Source of the DNA: RACS-047 sp031553855
Lineage (GTDB): Bacteria > Bacillota > Clostridia > Christensenellales > Pumilibacteraceae
Assembly (NCBI GenBank): GCA_031553855.1
Contig: JAVBKW010000024.1
Coordinates: forward strand, 41,218-105,217
Length of the DNA: 64,000 nucleotides
Direction: 5' to 3'
Below are positions 1 to 8,359 of the stretch, one piece after another. Made by a program: the position numbers and the translations under genes. Positions within the stretch are counted from its first letter, which is position 1, and each line of letters begins with the position of its first letter. The notes under the pieces were generated by a model. The model was not told the DNA's origin. It was given only the letters and a program-made list of their open reading frames with translations, and did not search any database.

Positions 1-447
1 CCTCTGGGAACCTATTTTGAAAAAGAATCGTATCGTGCATTTAAAACTTTGTGCGCCGTTATGAGCGGGAATGTGAAAAAAGTGGATTTACCCATGTATT
101 TTACAAGCTCGTACAGCTCTTTTGTCGGGCGCGAGGACGAAAGAGGTCAGGATGATTTCGGCGGAATTTACTCCTTCGGTTTCGAAAAAGAAAGCGGAGC
201 TAAAGCTCTTGTTTACTGGAAAGGCAGTGAAATTTTAACGTCTGATTTTGAGTCGACAGTTTCTTTTAATGCTTTTGGATTAAACAATGACGTAAAAATG
301 ATAGATTTATATGACGGAAGCGTTTACGAAATCGGCAATGATATTTTAAAAAAAGATGACGGCAAGCTCTTTTTTGAGCATATTGCGGTAAAAGATTATC
401 CTTTAATGATCACTTTCGGAGATTTTGTTGACATTAACAAAAAATAA
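1..447 (+). CDS. 3' end of a carbohydrate-active-enzyme-like gene (partial)
   Basis: Frame 1 is open from the first base of the window to a TAA at 445-447, so these 148 residues are the C-terminus of a longer protein whose start lies outside. The tail is rich in predicted beta strands. A segment of the type ALVYWKG followed by STVSF resembles the C-terminal beta-sandwich that follows the TIM barrel in GH39-like and related glycosidases. No catalytic residues are visible. A strong terminator follows. Family assignment is tentative; the partial nature and reading frame are certain. Confidence 0.75.
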   Translation, partial: PLGTYFEKESYRAFKTLCAVMSGNVKKVDLPMYFTSSYSSFVGREDERGQDDFGGIYSFGFEKESGAKALVYWKGSEILTSDFESTVSFNAFGLNNDVKMIDLYDGSVYEIGNDILKKDDGKLFFEHIAVKDYPLMITFGDFVDINKK

Positions 448-519
448 TGGTTTTATAATAAATGTTGGCGTATACTTTCTCACAACACTCCCATTTTTTT
501 AATTTAATATTAAAAAACC

Positions 520-572
520 TTTGCAAATAAGCACCGAAAGTTCGCCTCTTTTCGGTGCTTTTATCTGCAAAT
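520..572 (+). terminator. Intrinsic terminator after the partial gene
   Basis: An AGCACCGAAA / TTTCGGTGCT stem is followed by TTTTAT. The outer arms TTTGCA and TGCAAA extend the pairing. Nearly the same stem recurs at 61946-62000. Confidence 0.8.
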
Positions 573-749
573 TATTAAAAAAGACAAGCAGCCGGTTATA
601 CATAAAAGCCTGATAAAACAACTTAAAAATACGTAGAATTGTTATTGTTAAACGCAGTTATATCCTCGCCTCAAAGAACTCCTACTTTTCATAAAAGTTT
701 TTATTTCTTCTATTTTTGCGGCTTCGTCTAAATACGTTTTTCATCAACA
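573..749. other. Non-coding spacer between convergent transcripts
   Basis: With the terminator this completes a gene-free stretch of 302 bases (448-749). It is AT-rich; I see no conserved motif. It probably holds the 3' untranslated end of the minus-strand YitT transcript. Confidence 0.5.
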
Positions 750-1631
750 CTATTGCGGGCGGTCTTGTTTGTTTCGCCAGAAGTAGCCTATTACGTCGTT
801 GGATTCTTGGATGAAAGCGAAGGTGTCGGAATAGGATCGGACTATTTTTCGGAACGGACCTATTTCGCGTTTGTTGATAAGGCAGATGAGATATTTTTTG
901 TCAGTGCCGGAATAGGCTCCTTTAGCAGGGATAACTGTGACTCCGCGCTTTAATTTAAGCATAATCTCGGAGGAAATTTCGTCGCCATGGTCGGTTATAA
1001 CATTAAAGACGACGGCGGATTTGGGGCCTTTGAGGGTTATTTCTATGGCTTTACTGTAGCAAAAAAGATATACGACAGATAAAAATACGGAGTCGAGCTT
1101 CTGACCGAAAACAAAGAAAGTCGACATTATTATAATTATATTCAAAATAAGAAATATACGGTCGAAAGTCAGATGATTCCTTTTCTTTTGTATCAGGCTG
1201 ACTATTATGTCTACGCCGCCTGTCGAGCCGCCCGCAAGCAGCGTCATCGCGCATGCAAAACCGCGTACAAGTCCGGAAAAAATGGCGGCGAGTAAATAGT
1301 TATTTTCCGCCGTCTTATATTGAAACAGCGAGATTTTATCGAACAATAACAACAAACAATTTAAGACGACGATAAAAACTATTGTGTGGACAACATATCT
1401 GCGATTGATGAAAAAATACGCGATGAAGAGTACCGGAATATTTAAGATAAGTCCGACGTATCCGGCGTTGAAGCCGGTCAGGAAGCTTATAAAAACTCCT
1501 ATCCCCTCAAAACCCATCGGGGCAAAACTTGCGGTGAATACAAATATATGAAAGGCCAAAGCTGAAATTGCAGCCGCGCCAAAATTCATAAGTATTTCAA
1601 AGAAAAGCTTATGTTTTTCACGTTTTAGCAT
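750..1631 (-). CDS. YitT family membrane protein (DUF2179 C-terminus)
   Basis: A 293-residue integral membrane protein. The N-terminal two thirds contain about five or six hydrophobic segments. The family signature GGSTGG sits at residues 134-139 and is followed by a hydrophilic domain (about 205-285) of the DUF2179 type seen in the YitT/YqfU/YebE group. Members are predicted transporters or membrane regulators with no established substrate. It is the last gene of the region-2 operon, 12 bases after the preceding lipoprotein gene. Family membership is clear from the motif and architecture; its role in this sugar-related operon is unknown. Confidence 0.88.
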   Translation of the reverse strand: MLKREKHKLFFEILMNFGAAAISALAFHIFVFTASFAPMGFEGIGVFISFLTGFNAGYVGLILNIPVLFIAYFFINRRYVVHTIVFIVVLNCLLLLFDKISLFQYKTAENNYLLAAIFSGLVRGFACAMTLLAGGSTGGVDIIVSLIQKKRNHLTFDRIFLILNIIIIMSTFFVFGQKLDSVFLSVVYLFCYSKAIEITLKGPKSAVVFNVITDHGDEISSEIMLKLKRGVTVIPAKGAYSGTDKKYLICLINKREIGPFRKIVRSYSDTFAFIQESNDVIGYFWRNKQDRPQ

Positions 1632-1643
1632 ACTATTGTGGTT

Positions 1644-2984
1644 TTATTCCTTATACGGTATAACGAAAATGCCTTCACCGGGCTCTAACGTAACGTTAAA
1701 CTTACCGTTTGACAACGCGCCGACGCTTTTTTGTCCGCCGCGGTATATCTGTGCATTTGTACAGCCGGGGAACGACAACGATGCTTCTGCCGTCAGATTT
1801 TTCGTAGTGTCGGCATAGTTTACGACTATATAGCCCTCGTAACCTTTCTCGTCCTCAAAGCATCCGATGAGTATGTCCTCGTCGCTCTCAGCCTTTGAAA
1901 GAGTTTTGAGATCGTCGTATGACAAAGCCCCGTCCAAATATCCGAAAGCGTTATTGCGGCGGTTGTTACTGCCCAATACAGGAATTACGCCCTGCCAGTC
2001 GAACGATAGGTAAACATGGTCAAAATTCAATATTTCCTCGTTGACCTTTTTCGCGCTGTCGTAAATCTCCGTTTTTTTGCCGTCGCGGTCGACTATAGCG
2101 AACTGAGCTTCGCTGAATTCAGGGCTTGAGGGTGTGAAATAACAGAAATGCGATATCGATTTGAACCCGAACGCGAACGAAACATATGCCTGCAAGCGCA
2201 AATCGGCTTCGGATGGTACGCGGTCGTTATTTCTGCCGAACGACATCGACTGTATAAATACGTGCGTTTCGGCATCGTATTCCTTAGCGTATTTGGCTAT
2301 GATCTCAAGATTCAGAAGCCACGATTCGAGCAGCGAATAATTGCTTGCGGAACGGTGCAGCGGATAAATATCCGTTGACAGCACTTTTTTATGCGAAAGC
2401 TTAGAAAGCACCTTTTGGCAATATTGCTTCACATATTCGTCATATGAGGACGCTCCGAGCTGCGTTTCGGAAGCGTAGATAGGAAACAGGTTCGTATTGA
2501 ATGACGCTTTATCGCCGTATACATTTTCAAACGCAGGGATAAGAGAGGCAAGGTTGTCGTACTGGTTTGCCTTGGGTTCGTCGTAAAAATTATATGCCGT
2601 GACCTTACTGTTTGCGGTGTAATCCCGTATTTGCGCCGCGAGGTTGTTCCCGTTCGTGACAATGCTTTTTATGCCGTATTTTTCGCAAAGGGCGAGCGCA
2701 TCGGGATAGCGGGAATCTCCTGCCGAGCCGGTGTTAGGGCCGTTGAGGTATATCATATTCAAGCCGCATTCGCTCATCAGGCGATAGGCGTCTTCCGTTG
2801 ACGCGGGCGCCCACCACGCGCCTATATCCATGATTTTAGTATCCTTATATTTTTCGTAATCCGTCATATCGCTGCCCTTAGGCCCTCCCTTAAGATCGTT
2901 TTTATTTTCGTCTTCACCGCAGCCCAGACACATTGTCCATGCGCAGATAAACGCAAGCAATAAGCTCAAAATTTTCCGTTTCAA
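1644..2984 (-). CDS. Lipoprotein with TIM-barrel glycosidase-like fold
   Basis: A 446-residue lipoprotein: signal peptide with lipobox ending LGC (Cys22). A barrel-like region has strands ending in NMIYLNGP, AYNFYDEP (131-137) and HVFIQSM, and a C-terminal beta-sandwich ends near PGEGIFVIP, the order seen in clan GH-A enzymes. Glu136 in the YDEP motif could be a catalytic acid. I do not see an obvious second catalytic Glu, since the later strand carries Gln, so it may be an atypical hydrolase or a non-catalytic binding protein. The start is TTG: a GGAGG sits 8 bases upstream and no nearby ATG competes. It lies between the permease genes and yitT, consistent with surface processing of the transported glycan. 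Confidence 0.65.
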   Translation of the reverse strand: MKRKILSLLLAFICAWTMCLGCGEDENKNDLKGGPKGSDMTDYEKYKDTKIMDIGAWWAPASTEDAYRLMSECGLNMIYLNGPNTGSAGDSRYPDALALCEKYGIKSIVTNGNNLAAQIRDYTANSKVTAYNFYDEPKANQYDNLASLIPAFENVYGDKASFNTNLFPIYASETQLGASSYDEYVKQYCQKVLSKLSHKKVLSTDIYPLHRSASNYSLLESWLLNLEIIAKYAKEYDAETHVFIQSMSFGRNNDRVPSEADLRLQAYVSFAFGFKSISHFCYFTPSSPEFSEAQFAIVDRDGKKTEIYDSAKKVNEEILNFDHVYLSFDWQGVIPVLGSNNRRNNAFGYLDGALSYDDLKTLSKAESDEDILIGCFEDEKGYEGYIVVNYADTTKNLTAEASLSFPGCTNAQIYRGGQKSVGALSNGKFNVTLEPGEGIFVIPYKE

Positions 2985-3019
2985 ATACGGGTCCTCCTTA
3001 AATTATCGTTATAAAATCG

Positions 3020-3883
3020 CTATCCTTTCAATCCGCCCGCCGCCATACTCGACATTATAGTCTTACTGAAAAATGCGTACAGAACCAGAACGAGTCCGGT
3101 AGTGATGCTCATCGCGGCAAATATGACGGGATAGTTCTGCCCTTGTTTTACGTAGCTGACGTAAATATTATTGACGCCTAGCGCTATTGTCGGATGCGAC
3201 GGCAGATACATATACGGCGTAAAAAAGTCGTTCCATGTACCTATAATAGACATAATGACCATTGAAACGATAAGCGGCTTAGCCTGAGGGAACATGATCT
3301 GGAAAAACACCCTGAAGTTTCCAGCTCCGTCGATGAACGCGGATTCGGCGTACTCCCACGGAATAGCGGAAAAATAGTTCCTGTACAGCAGATAGCCGAA
3401 GCCCAGTCCTCCCGAGCCCATTAAAAATATAGCCAGAAAATTGTCATAAAGGCCGATCGTGTTAATAAATTTATAGGTTGCCGACAGCGTTCCGACCGTA
3501 GGTATGACCATTGTGATTATGATAACGTTAGTGATCAGCTTTTTAATCTTAAAGTTATATTTCGCGCCGATATAGCCCGAGATCGCGGGAATTAGGCCAA
3601 GCACTATATGCGCCACTATAAGGATGAGCGAGTTGAGCATCATGCCGATGATATTTGTTTTATTGCGGCCCGTCGTGTATTTGAAGACGTTTGCGTAGTT
3701 TTGAAACGTTAGCTTATCGCTGAAAAGCTTAAACGGAAATTCAGCGAAGGACGCGCCTGAGCGCAACGAATTAAAGAATATCCAAAACAAAATGAAAACG
3801 AAGGAAAAGCCGAAAAGAAACATTACCGTGAACGAAATGATATTGAAAACCAGCTTGCCGGAAAATACTTTTTTATTCTGCAT
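3020..3883 (-). CDS. Carbohydrate ABC transporter permease, MalG/AraQ type
   Basis: Inner-membrane subunit of a CUT1 sugar importer with six predicted membrane segments. The cytoplasmic EAA loop has the pattern YAESAFIDGAGNF, which docks onto the ATPase. I place the start at the ATG at 3883 (287 residues): a GGAGG lies about 11 bases upstream inside the end of the previous gene. The in-frame TTG 24 bases earlier has no such site. The stop of the upstream permease is only 1 base away, so translation is probably coupled. No ATPase gene lies in this cluster. Confidence 0.93.
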   Translation of the reverse strand: MQNKKVFSGKLVFNIISFTVMFLFGFSFVFILFWIFFNSLRSGASFAEFPFKLFSDKLTFQNYANVFKYTTGRNKTNIIGMMLNSLILIVAHIVLGLIPAISGYIGAKYNFKIKKLITNVIIITMVIPTVGTLSATYKFINTIGLYDNFLAIFLMGSGGLGFGYLLYRNYFSAIPWEYAESAFIDGAGNFRVFFQIMFPQAKPLIVSMVIMSIIGTWNDFFTPYMYLPSHPTIALGVNNIYVSYVKQGQNYPVIFAAMSITTGLVLVLYAFFSKTIMSSMAAGGLKG

Positions 3884-3884
3884 T

Positions 3885-4844
3885 TTAGTATTCCACCTCC
3901 GTGCCAAGCTTGTTCATAAGCGCTTTAAAGCCAACTATAAACGCGCCGCCGATGATTGCGATCAGGACGCCGAGAGCCGATACGAAGCCGTTATTAGAGC
4001 CGGCGCGGGTCATAGACGTAATTATCAGCGCGATAGTAGACGTAGCGCCGTCGGGCCCGCCGTTCGTTAATAAAAGCGAGGGCATAAACCAACCGAATAT
4101 CGCCGAAACAAGCCCGATCGAGAGCGTCGTTATGATCGGCCAGATAAGCGGCAGGATGATATGAGTGAATTGCTTTAACGCGCTTGCGCCGTCGAGCCTC
4201 GCGCTTTCTATAAGGCTCGCGGGGATGCGCGCCATAGCGGAGCTGAAATAGATAAGGTTACCGCTCACGCCCGTCCAGATACTGAAAACCAGTATCGTCG
4301 GCCACGCAGTTTTTGCGTCGCCCAGCCAGCCGCCCCACGGGATCGCGCCGCCGAGCCCCAGCTTGCGGAGAATCTCGTTGACAAACCCGTATTGCGAATC
4401 GACCGCCAGTTTAAACACTAGGCATAAAATTACGACTGAAATAATGCTCGGAATAAACAATACGATGCGGAAAACCTGATGCCCGAATACTTTTTTATAG
4501 ATAGCGAATGAAAAAAACAGCGTGATCGGAAGGTTGATAAAAAGGGCAAGCGGGGCTAAGCTGAGTGCGTTGAAAAGCGCCTTCTGAGTTATTATGCCGG
4601 CCGGTTCTTTGATGCCGCCAAAAACTTTAAGGACGTTAGTGAAGTTTGAAATGCCGTTCCAGCTAACCTCGCCCAGTATATTTTCCGCGCGGAACGCGTT
4701 TATGACCATGCTGAAGTTCATGCCGAACCAAAAAATCAAAAAGTGTATGATCGGCCACGCAAGAACACCGTATATGAAAAACGCGTCCCTTGTTTTTTTA
4801 CGGAAAAACCGTTTTTTTACCGTTTCGCTGCCAGTTGTTTTCAT
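3885..4844 (-). CDS. Carbohydrate ABC transporter permease, MalF type
   Basis: CUT1-type permease of 319 residues with about six membrane segments and an EAA loop IESARLDGASALKQF near the middle of the C-terminal half. It would form the heterodimeric channel with the MalG-type gene that follows. Start: an AAGGAG overlaps the stop codon of the binding-protein gene and lies 6-7 bases before the ATG at 4844. A longer in-frame TTG start at 4883 would overlap the upstream gene by 31 bases and lacks a ribosome site, so I reject it. The cargo should match the neighbouring solute-binding lipoprotein. Confidence 0.93.
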   Translation of the reverse strand: MKTTGSETVKKRFFRKKTRDAFFIYGVLAWPIIHFLIFWFGMNFSMVINAFRAENILGEVSWNGISNFTNVLKVFGGIKEPAGIITQKALFNALSLAPLALFINLPITLFFSFAIYKKVFGHQVFRIVLFIPSIISVVILCLVFKLAVDSQYGFVNEILRKLGLGGAIPWGGWLGDAKTAWPTILVFSIWTGVSGNLIYFSSAMARIPASLIESARLDGASALKQFTHIILPLIWPIITTLSIGLVSAIFGWFMPSLLLTNGGPDGATSTIALIITSMTRAGSNNGFVSALGVLIAIIGGAFIVGFKALMNKLGTEVEY

Positions 4845-4852
4845 AGATCTCC

Positions 4853-6226
4853 TTAAAGCGCGCTGGAAATAAGATTTGCCCAATCTCTTTGATACCGCTC
4901 GAAATTCGGCACTAAAATGTCATTGCGTATATTTGTGACAGTTCCCTGCAACATCGTCTGGAAAGGATCGGTCGCCCTGAACCACCCCGACAGAGCGCCG
5001 GCGCGGTAGAACGGAGCATCCGAGGCCGCGATAAGGCTTGTGCCCGTGCTGCCGTTTATTACGCTGCGTCCCCAATCGGTGAGCTTCACCTTGGTCGTAT
5101 CGTAGTCATAGGCGAGCGGTGTTTGCAGATGATCATGTATCTTGATAAGATTGTCCTCGCGGAACATAAACTTGAGAAACTCTTTCGCCTCATCAACGTT
5201 AGCGCTCGCCGACGGGATCATAAAGTACTCGCCCGGAACGTTTCTGAGCACATAAGTTTCTGTGACGCCGCTGAGCTTTGGAACAGGAGCGAATTCAAAA
5301 TTGAACGTCCTGTCCGTGATGAGCGAGGACATTTCGCCCTCGAACCAGCTGCCCGTAAAGCAGAAAAGCGAATAACCGTTTAAAAAGGCCGTTTGCGCGT
5401 CGATATTGTTCATCCCCGTCGCGCCCTCGACAGAGTTTGCCGAAACGCCGTTTTTCGCGTCAAGAAGCTTCATTATAGCGTCAAGTGCTTTTTCCATAGA
5501 ATCATTGACGTAAAGCTCTCTTTTCGGACCCAATGTGTCGTTTTGCAGGAAGAACGCATAAAATTCATCCGGATCCGCCATACCCCACAAGGATTTATAC
5601 AGCGGGAAAAGATCGCGCGTTACGCCGCCCCATGAAAAAGGCTTGACTAACTTACCGTTCTTAGTCAGCTTCGCTTTATTAATATCGCCGCAAAGCGTGA
5701 TAAGAGAATCCCAAGTATCGGGAAAGCTGTCGTAGCCGAGCGATGAAAGGATATCCGCGTTATACACAAAACCCATCGGCGGATACATGAAAGGAGCGAT
5801 ATAGCGCTTTTCGTCCCATATACCGTGACTACGCACTTCGTCTAGCATCCGCTCCTCAAGGCATTCGCCGTTGTCGTCCTCTTCCTCAAATATATCGGTT
5901 ATCTCGGCGACCTTACCCTGCGCCGACCATTTAACCCAGTCGTATGTATTCCACGTCATATAAAGGTCGTCGAGGTTTTTCTGGATAGACATATTCTGCA
6001 CGATCGAAGAATCGAGGTTCGGGTCGGCGTAAATATTGACAACAACGCCCGTTTCCTCCTCGTAATCGAGCGCAAGCGTTTCAAGCCACTTGACGCCAAT
6101 ACCTGCCTCGGCTATAGTGACGTATATTTCGCCGTCGCGTTTTTTATTGCCGCCGCCGAGAACGTCGCACGCGGTGAAGCACAAACAAGACATTATTACC
6201 GCTAAAACAAGCGCCGCTTTTTTCAT
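4853..6226 (-). CDS. Extracellular sugar-binding lipoprotein (family 1 SBP)
   Basis: A 457-residue lipoprotein: signal peptide, lipobox FTAC (Cys20), then a two-lobed periplasmic-binding fold typical of CUT1 importers. The region beginning GIGVKWLETLALDYEEETG is the usual first helix of the N-lobe. GYDSFPDTWDSLI and PGEYFMIPSASANVDEAKEF match conserved positions of family 1 binding proteins. It captures an oligosaccharide outside the cell and delivers it to the two permeases that follow. Its ATG overlaps the stop of the preceding surface-protein gene by 4 bases (ATGA), and an AAGGAG lies upstream. The substrate is not readable from sequence; the GH4 gene upstream suggests an acidic or galacturonic oligosaccharide. 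Confidence 0.93.
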   Translation of the reverse strand: MKKAALVLAVIMSCLCFTACDVLGGGNKKRDGEIYVTIAEAGIGVKWLETLALDYEEETGVVVNIYADPNLDSSIVQNMSIQKNLDDLYMTWNTYDWVKWSAQGKVAEITDIFEEEDDNGECLEERMLDEVRSHGIWDEKRYIAPFMYPPMGFVYNADILSSLGYDSFPDTWDSLITLCGDINKAKLTKNGKLVKPFSWGGVTRDLFPLYKSLWGMADPDEFYAFFLQNDTLGPKRELYVNDSMEKALDAIMKLLDAKNGVSANSVEGATGMNNIDAQTAFLNGYSLFCFTGSWFEGEMSSLITDRTFNFEFAPVPKLSGVTETYVLRNVPGEYFMIPSASANVDEAKEFLKFMFREDNLIKIHDHLQTPLAYDYDTTKVKLTDWGRSVINGSTGTSLIAASDAPFYRAGALSGWFRATDPFQTMLQGTVTNIRNDILVPNFERYQRDWANLISSAL

Positions 6227-8346
6227 GTTCTTTTTCTCCTTAATAATAAGTACGCACCCGATAATAACGGCAGTAAAAATAATAATACAATGTCCGCGCC
6301 GCCAGCAGCCGCGCCTTTACAGCCGACGCTTTCAGCGTCGCCCTCGCCGACGGTTATCCCGACGTCAGTCGAAGAAAACTCGCCGTATTCGTTGGAAACG
6401 ACGGCTTTAACCTTTACGCTGCCGCCCTTGACGCCTTTGAGTTCATTATTAGTAAGCTTACAGTTTTTGCCGCCCGAGGCTATTTGATAGGATACCTCGT
6501 CGAACAACGTCGAGAGCTTCGATTCATAGCTGAGACGCGCCTGCTTATCTACGTCGATTTTTGTCTTATTTGTTTTAAGCGTTACAAAGCTGCCGGGCTC
6601 TGCGTATTCTATCGGCTCGATTTTAAGGCTCGAACCAGTCCCGCCCATAATGAAGCCGCTCAATACGCTGCCGGTTATTATGCCTGAATTCTTTTCGACG
6701 TAACATTCGGCCGCCAATGTATTGTTGACTTTGGCGTACAAATATTTTCCCGAAGGGATCAGCTCCTGCTCGTAATAATCGAGCGCGCCGATCTCCAGAA
6801 TAAAACGCGTTCCGCTCTGAGGCTGCAAATTTTGCGGCCACGAAAACGTTTGGCTTTTATATATATCTACGGAAGTTCCGCCGCTTTTGCCTTTAGCGGC
6901 AAACGAGATGCCGTTTGAACCGAGCGAGATAACATACCCGCCGTTCCACGACCACGCGCCGTTTGCATACAGAGCAAATTCCGCGCCGTACACAGAGCCT
7001 TGAAAGGTCGCGTACATCTTGACTGCGGTATTGACCGTATAGGACGAGGCGTTTATGAGCGACTGTGTCGTATCGCCCTCGGCCCACTCTTTCTTCGTGT
7101 ACGTCACGCCGCCCTGCGGGACAGGAACAAGCTTGCTGATGTCGTACTCAGCGTAATCCTCGGTTATAGTCTGCTGCTGCACGTATTTATTAAGCGCGCC
7201 GTCCTCAATACCCTTGACGACGAAATCGCCGCTTATAAAGGAAGAATTGTCGTTATTGTATAATTTAAGCCAGCCGGGCGCGGTGTTTGCATAAAGTCCC
7301 GTATAAATTGTCTGCATAAACGCAGTTTTTTCGCTTGCACCGCTGCCGACGGTGATTTTGATAAAGGTCGTAAGCGAACCGTCGTTGCCGTTCTGTGCGC
7401 CGAGCTCAACAGTATAATCCTCGCCGTCGACAAACTCAAAGCCCGACGGCATATTAAATATCTTTTCAATTCCGGGCACGCCCTGTCCGTAGGAAAATAA
7501 CTGCCTGCGCTGCTTGCTCAAGCTGTCTTTTTCCCAGCAGAACCCGACATAGTAGTTTAAGGAACGCGACCAATAATAGCTGTTGACAATATATCCGCGC
7601 ACTTCTGCCGCGAACCAGACAGATTCCGATTCGTTAAAGGTCGATTTGAATTTGATCGCATACGTATCGAACGAGCCTTTGACAGTAATGCTGCGCATCC
7701 TTTCGTCCTTAGACGCCGCAAGACGTATATTGCCGTCCGCGTCCTTTTCCGCGCCGCTGTTCAGGAACGAATATCCGTCCGAAGCTTCCACAAAATCCTC
7801 TATATTCTGCGCCGTGTAGCTGATAGTTTGTTCTCTCGACGCAGTTGCCGACGTATAAAATTCGCTTACGTTCACCGCAACGATGCGGCGGTAGTAAAGG
7901 TTGCCCGCCGTGACTGCGTATAACGTAAATTCATAGTCGCCGTCGGCCTCGGGAAGCGTGACCGCGCCCGTCTTAAAACGATAGGCGTTCTCTGTGCCGA
8001 CTGTTGAAATGACGTCATTGCCGGCTTTTGTGAATGTCGCGGCCTCGGCAACCGCGCTGCCGTCGAATGAATAATACAGAGCCGTAATCTGCTCCGACGC
8101 CGATTCCGATTGTACGGCAACCCAGCCGGTGATTCCATCGGCAAGATTTTGACCGCGCAGGGAATGAGCTACGGCGGACTCGTTTTCAATGCCCCATCTG
8201 CCCGTAAGAGTGCCCTTTGTCGTGCCCGCCGGCGGCACGGCGTTTGCAGCGTGAGCGAACGCCGCCGTCGAAAGAGCGGCAAGCAGAGCGATTATGATTA
8301 TCAGAAAACAAAACCTGATGTTCTTTTTGATTGGATTTAATATCAT
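6223..8346 (-). CDS. Secreted surface protein with Gly-Cys C-terminal anchor
   Basis: A 707-residue exported protein. It has a signal peptide (positively charged start, hydrophobic core, AFAHA-like end) and a long beta-rich ectodomain whose two similar segments (about 170-390 and 390-600) look like jelly-roll, concanavalin-type domains. A short Ig-like domain lies near 600-670. The C-terminus is tripartite: GCKGAAAGG, a hydrophobic stretch, then RRKRT. The same layout ends the upstream neighbour. It is not an LPXTG motif. It is probably a glycan-binding or surface scaffold protein coupled to the transporter, because its stop overlaps the binding-protein start (ATGA). It starts at an ATG with an AAGGCGG site. 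I do not recognise a named family for the whole protein. Confidence 0.8.
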   Translation of the reverse strand: MILNPIKKNIRFCFLIIIIALLAALSTAAFAHAANAVPPAGTTKGTLTGRWGIENESAVAHSLRGQNLADGITGWVAVQSESASEQITALYYSFDGSAVAEAATFTKAGNDVISTVGTENAYRFKTGAVTLPEADGDYEFTLYAVTAGNLYYRRIVAVNVSEFYTSATASREQTISYTAQNIEDFVEASDGYSFLNSGAEKDADGNIRLAASKDERMRSITVKGSFDTYAIKFKSTFNESESVWFAAEVRGYIVNSYYWSRSLNYYVGFCWEKDSLSKQRRQLFSYGQGVPGIEKIFNMPSGFEFVDGEDYTVELGAQNGNDGSLTTFIKITVGSGASEKTAFMQTIYTGLYANTAPGWLKLYNNDNSSFISGDFVVKGIEDGALNKYVQQQTITEDYAEYDISKLVPVPQGGVTYTKKEWAEGDTTQSLINASSYTVNTAVKMYATFQGSVYGAEFALYANGAWSWNGGYVISLGSNGISFAAKGKSGGTSVDIYKSQTFSWPQNLQPQSGTRFILEIGALDYYEQELIPSGKYLYAKVNNTLAAECYVEKNSGIITGSVLSGFIMGGTGSSLKIEPIEYAEPGSFVTLKTNKTKIDVDKQARLSYESKLSTLFDEVSYQIASGGKNCKLTNNELKGVKGGSVKVKAVVSNEYGEFSSTDVGITVGEGDAESVGCKGAAAGGADIVLLFLLPLLSGAYLLLRRKRT

Positions 8347-8359
8347 TTAGACCGCCTTA

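Noticed and set aside
49..447. Complete 132-residue gene starting at TTG
   Set aside because: The frame is open to the window edge and there is no ribosome site before the TTG; it is the end of a longer gene.
3884..4883. Longer TTG-initiated forms of the two region-2 permeases (to 3907 and 4883)
   Set aside because: The internal ATGs have good Shine-Dalgarno sites at correct spacing; the TTG starts have none and would overlap upstream genes.
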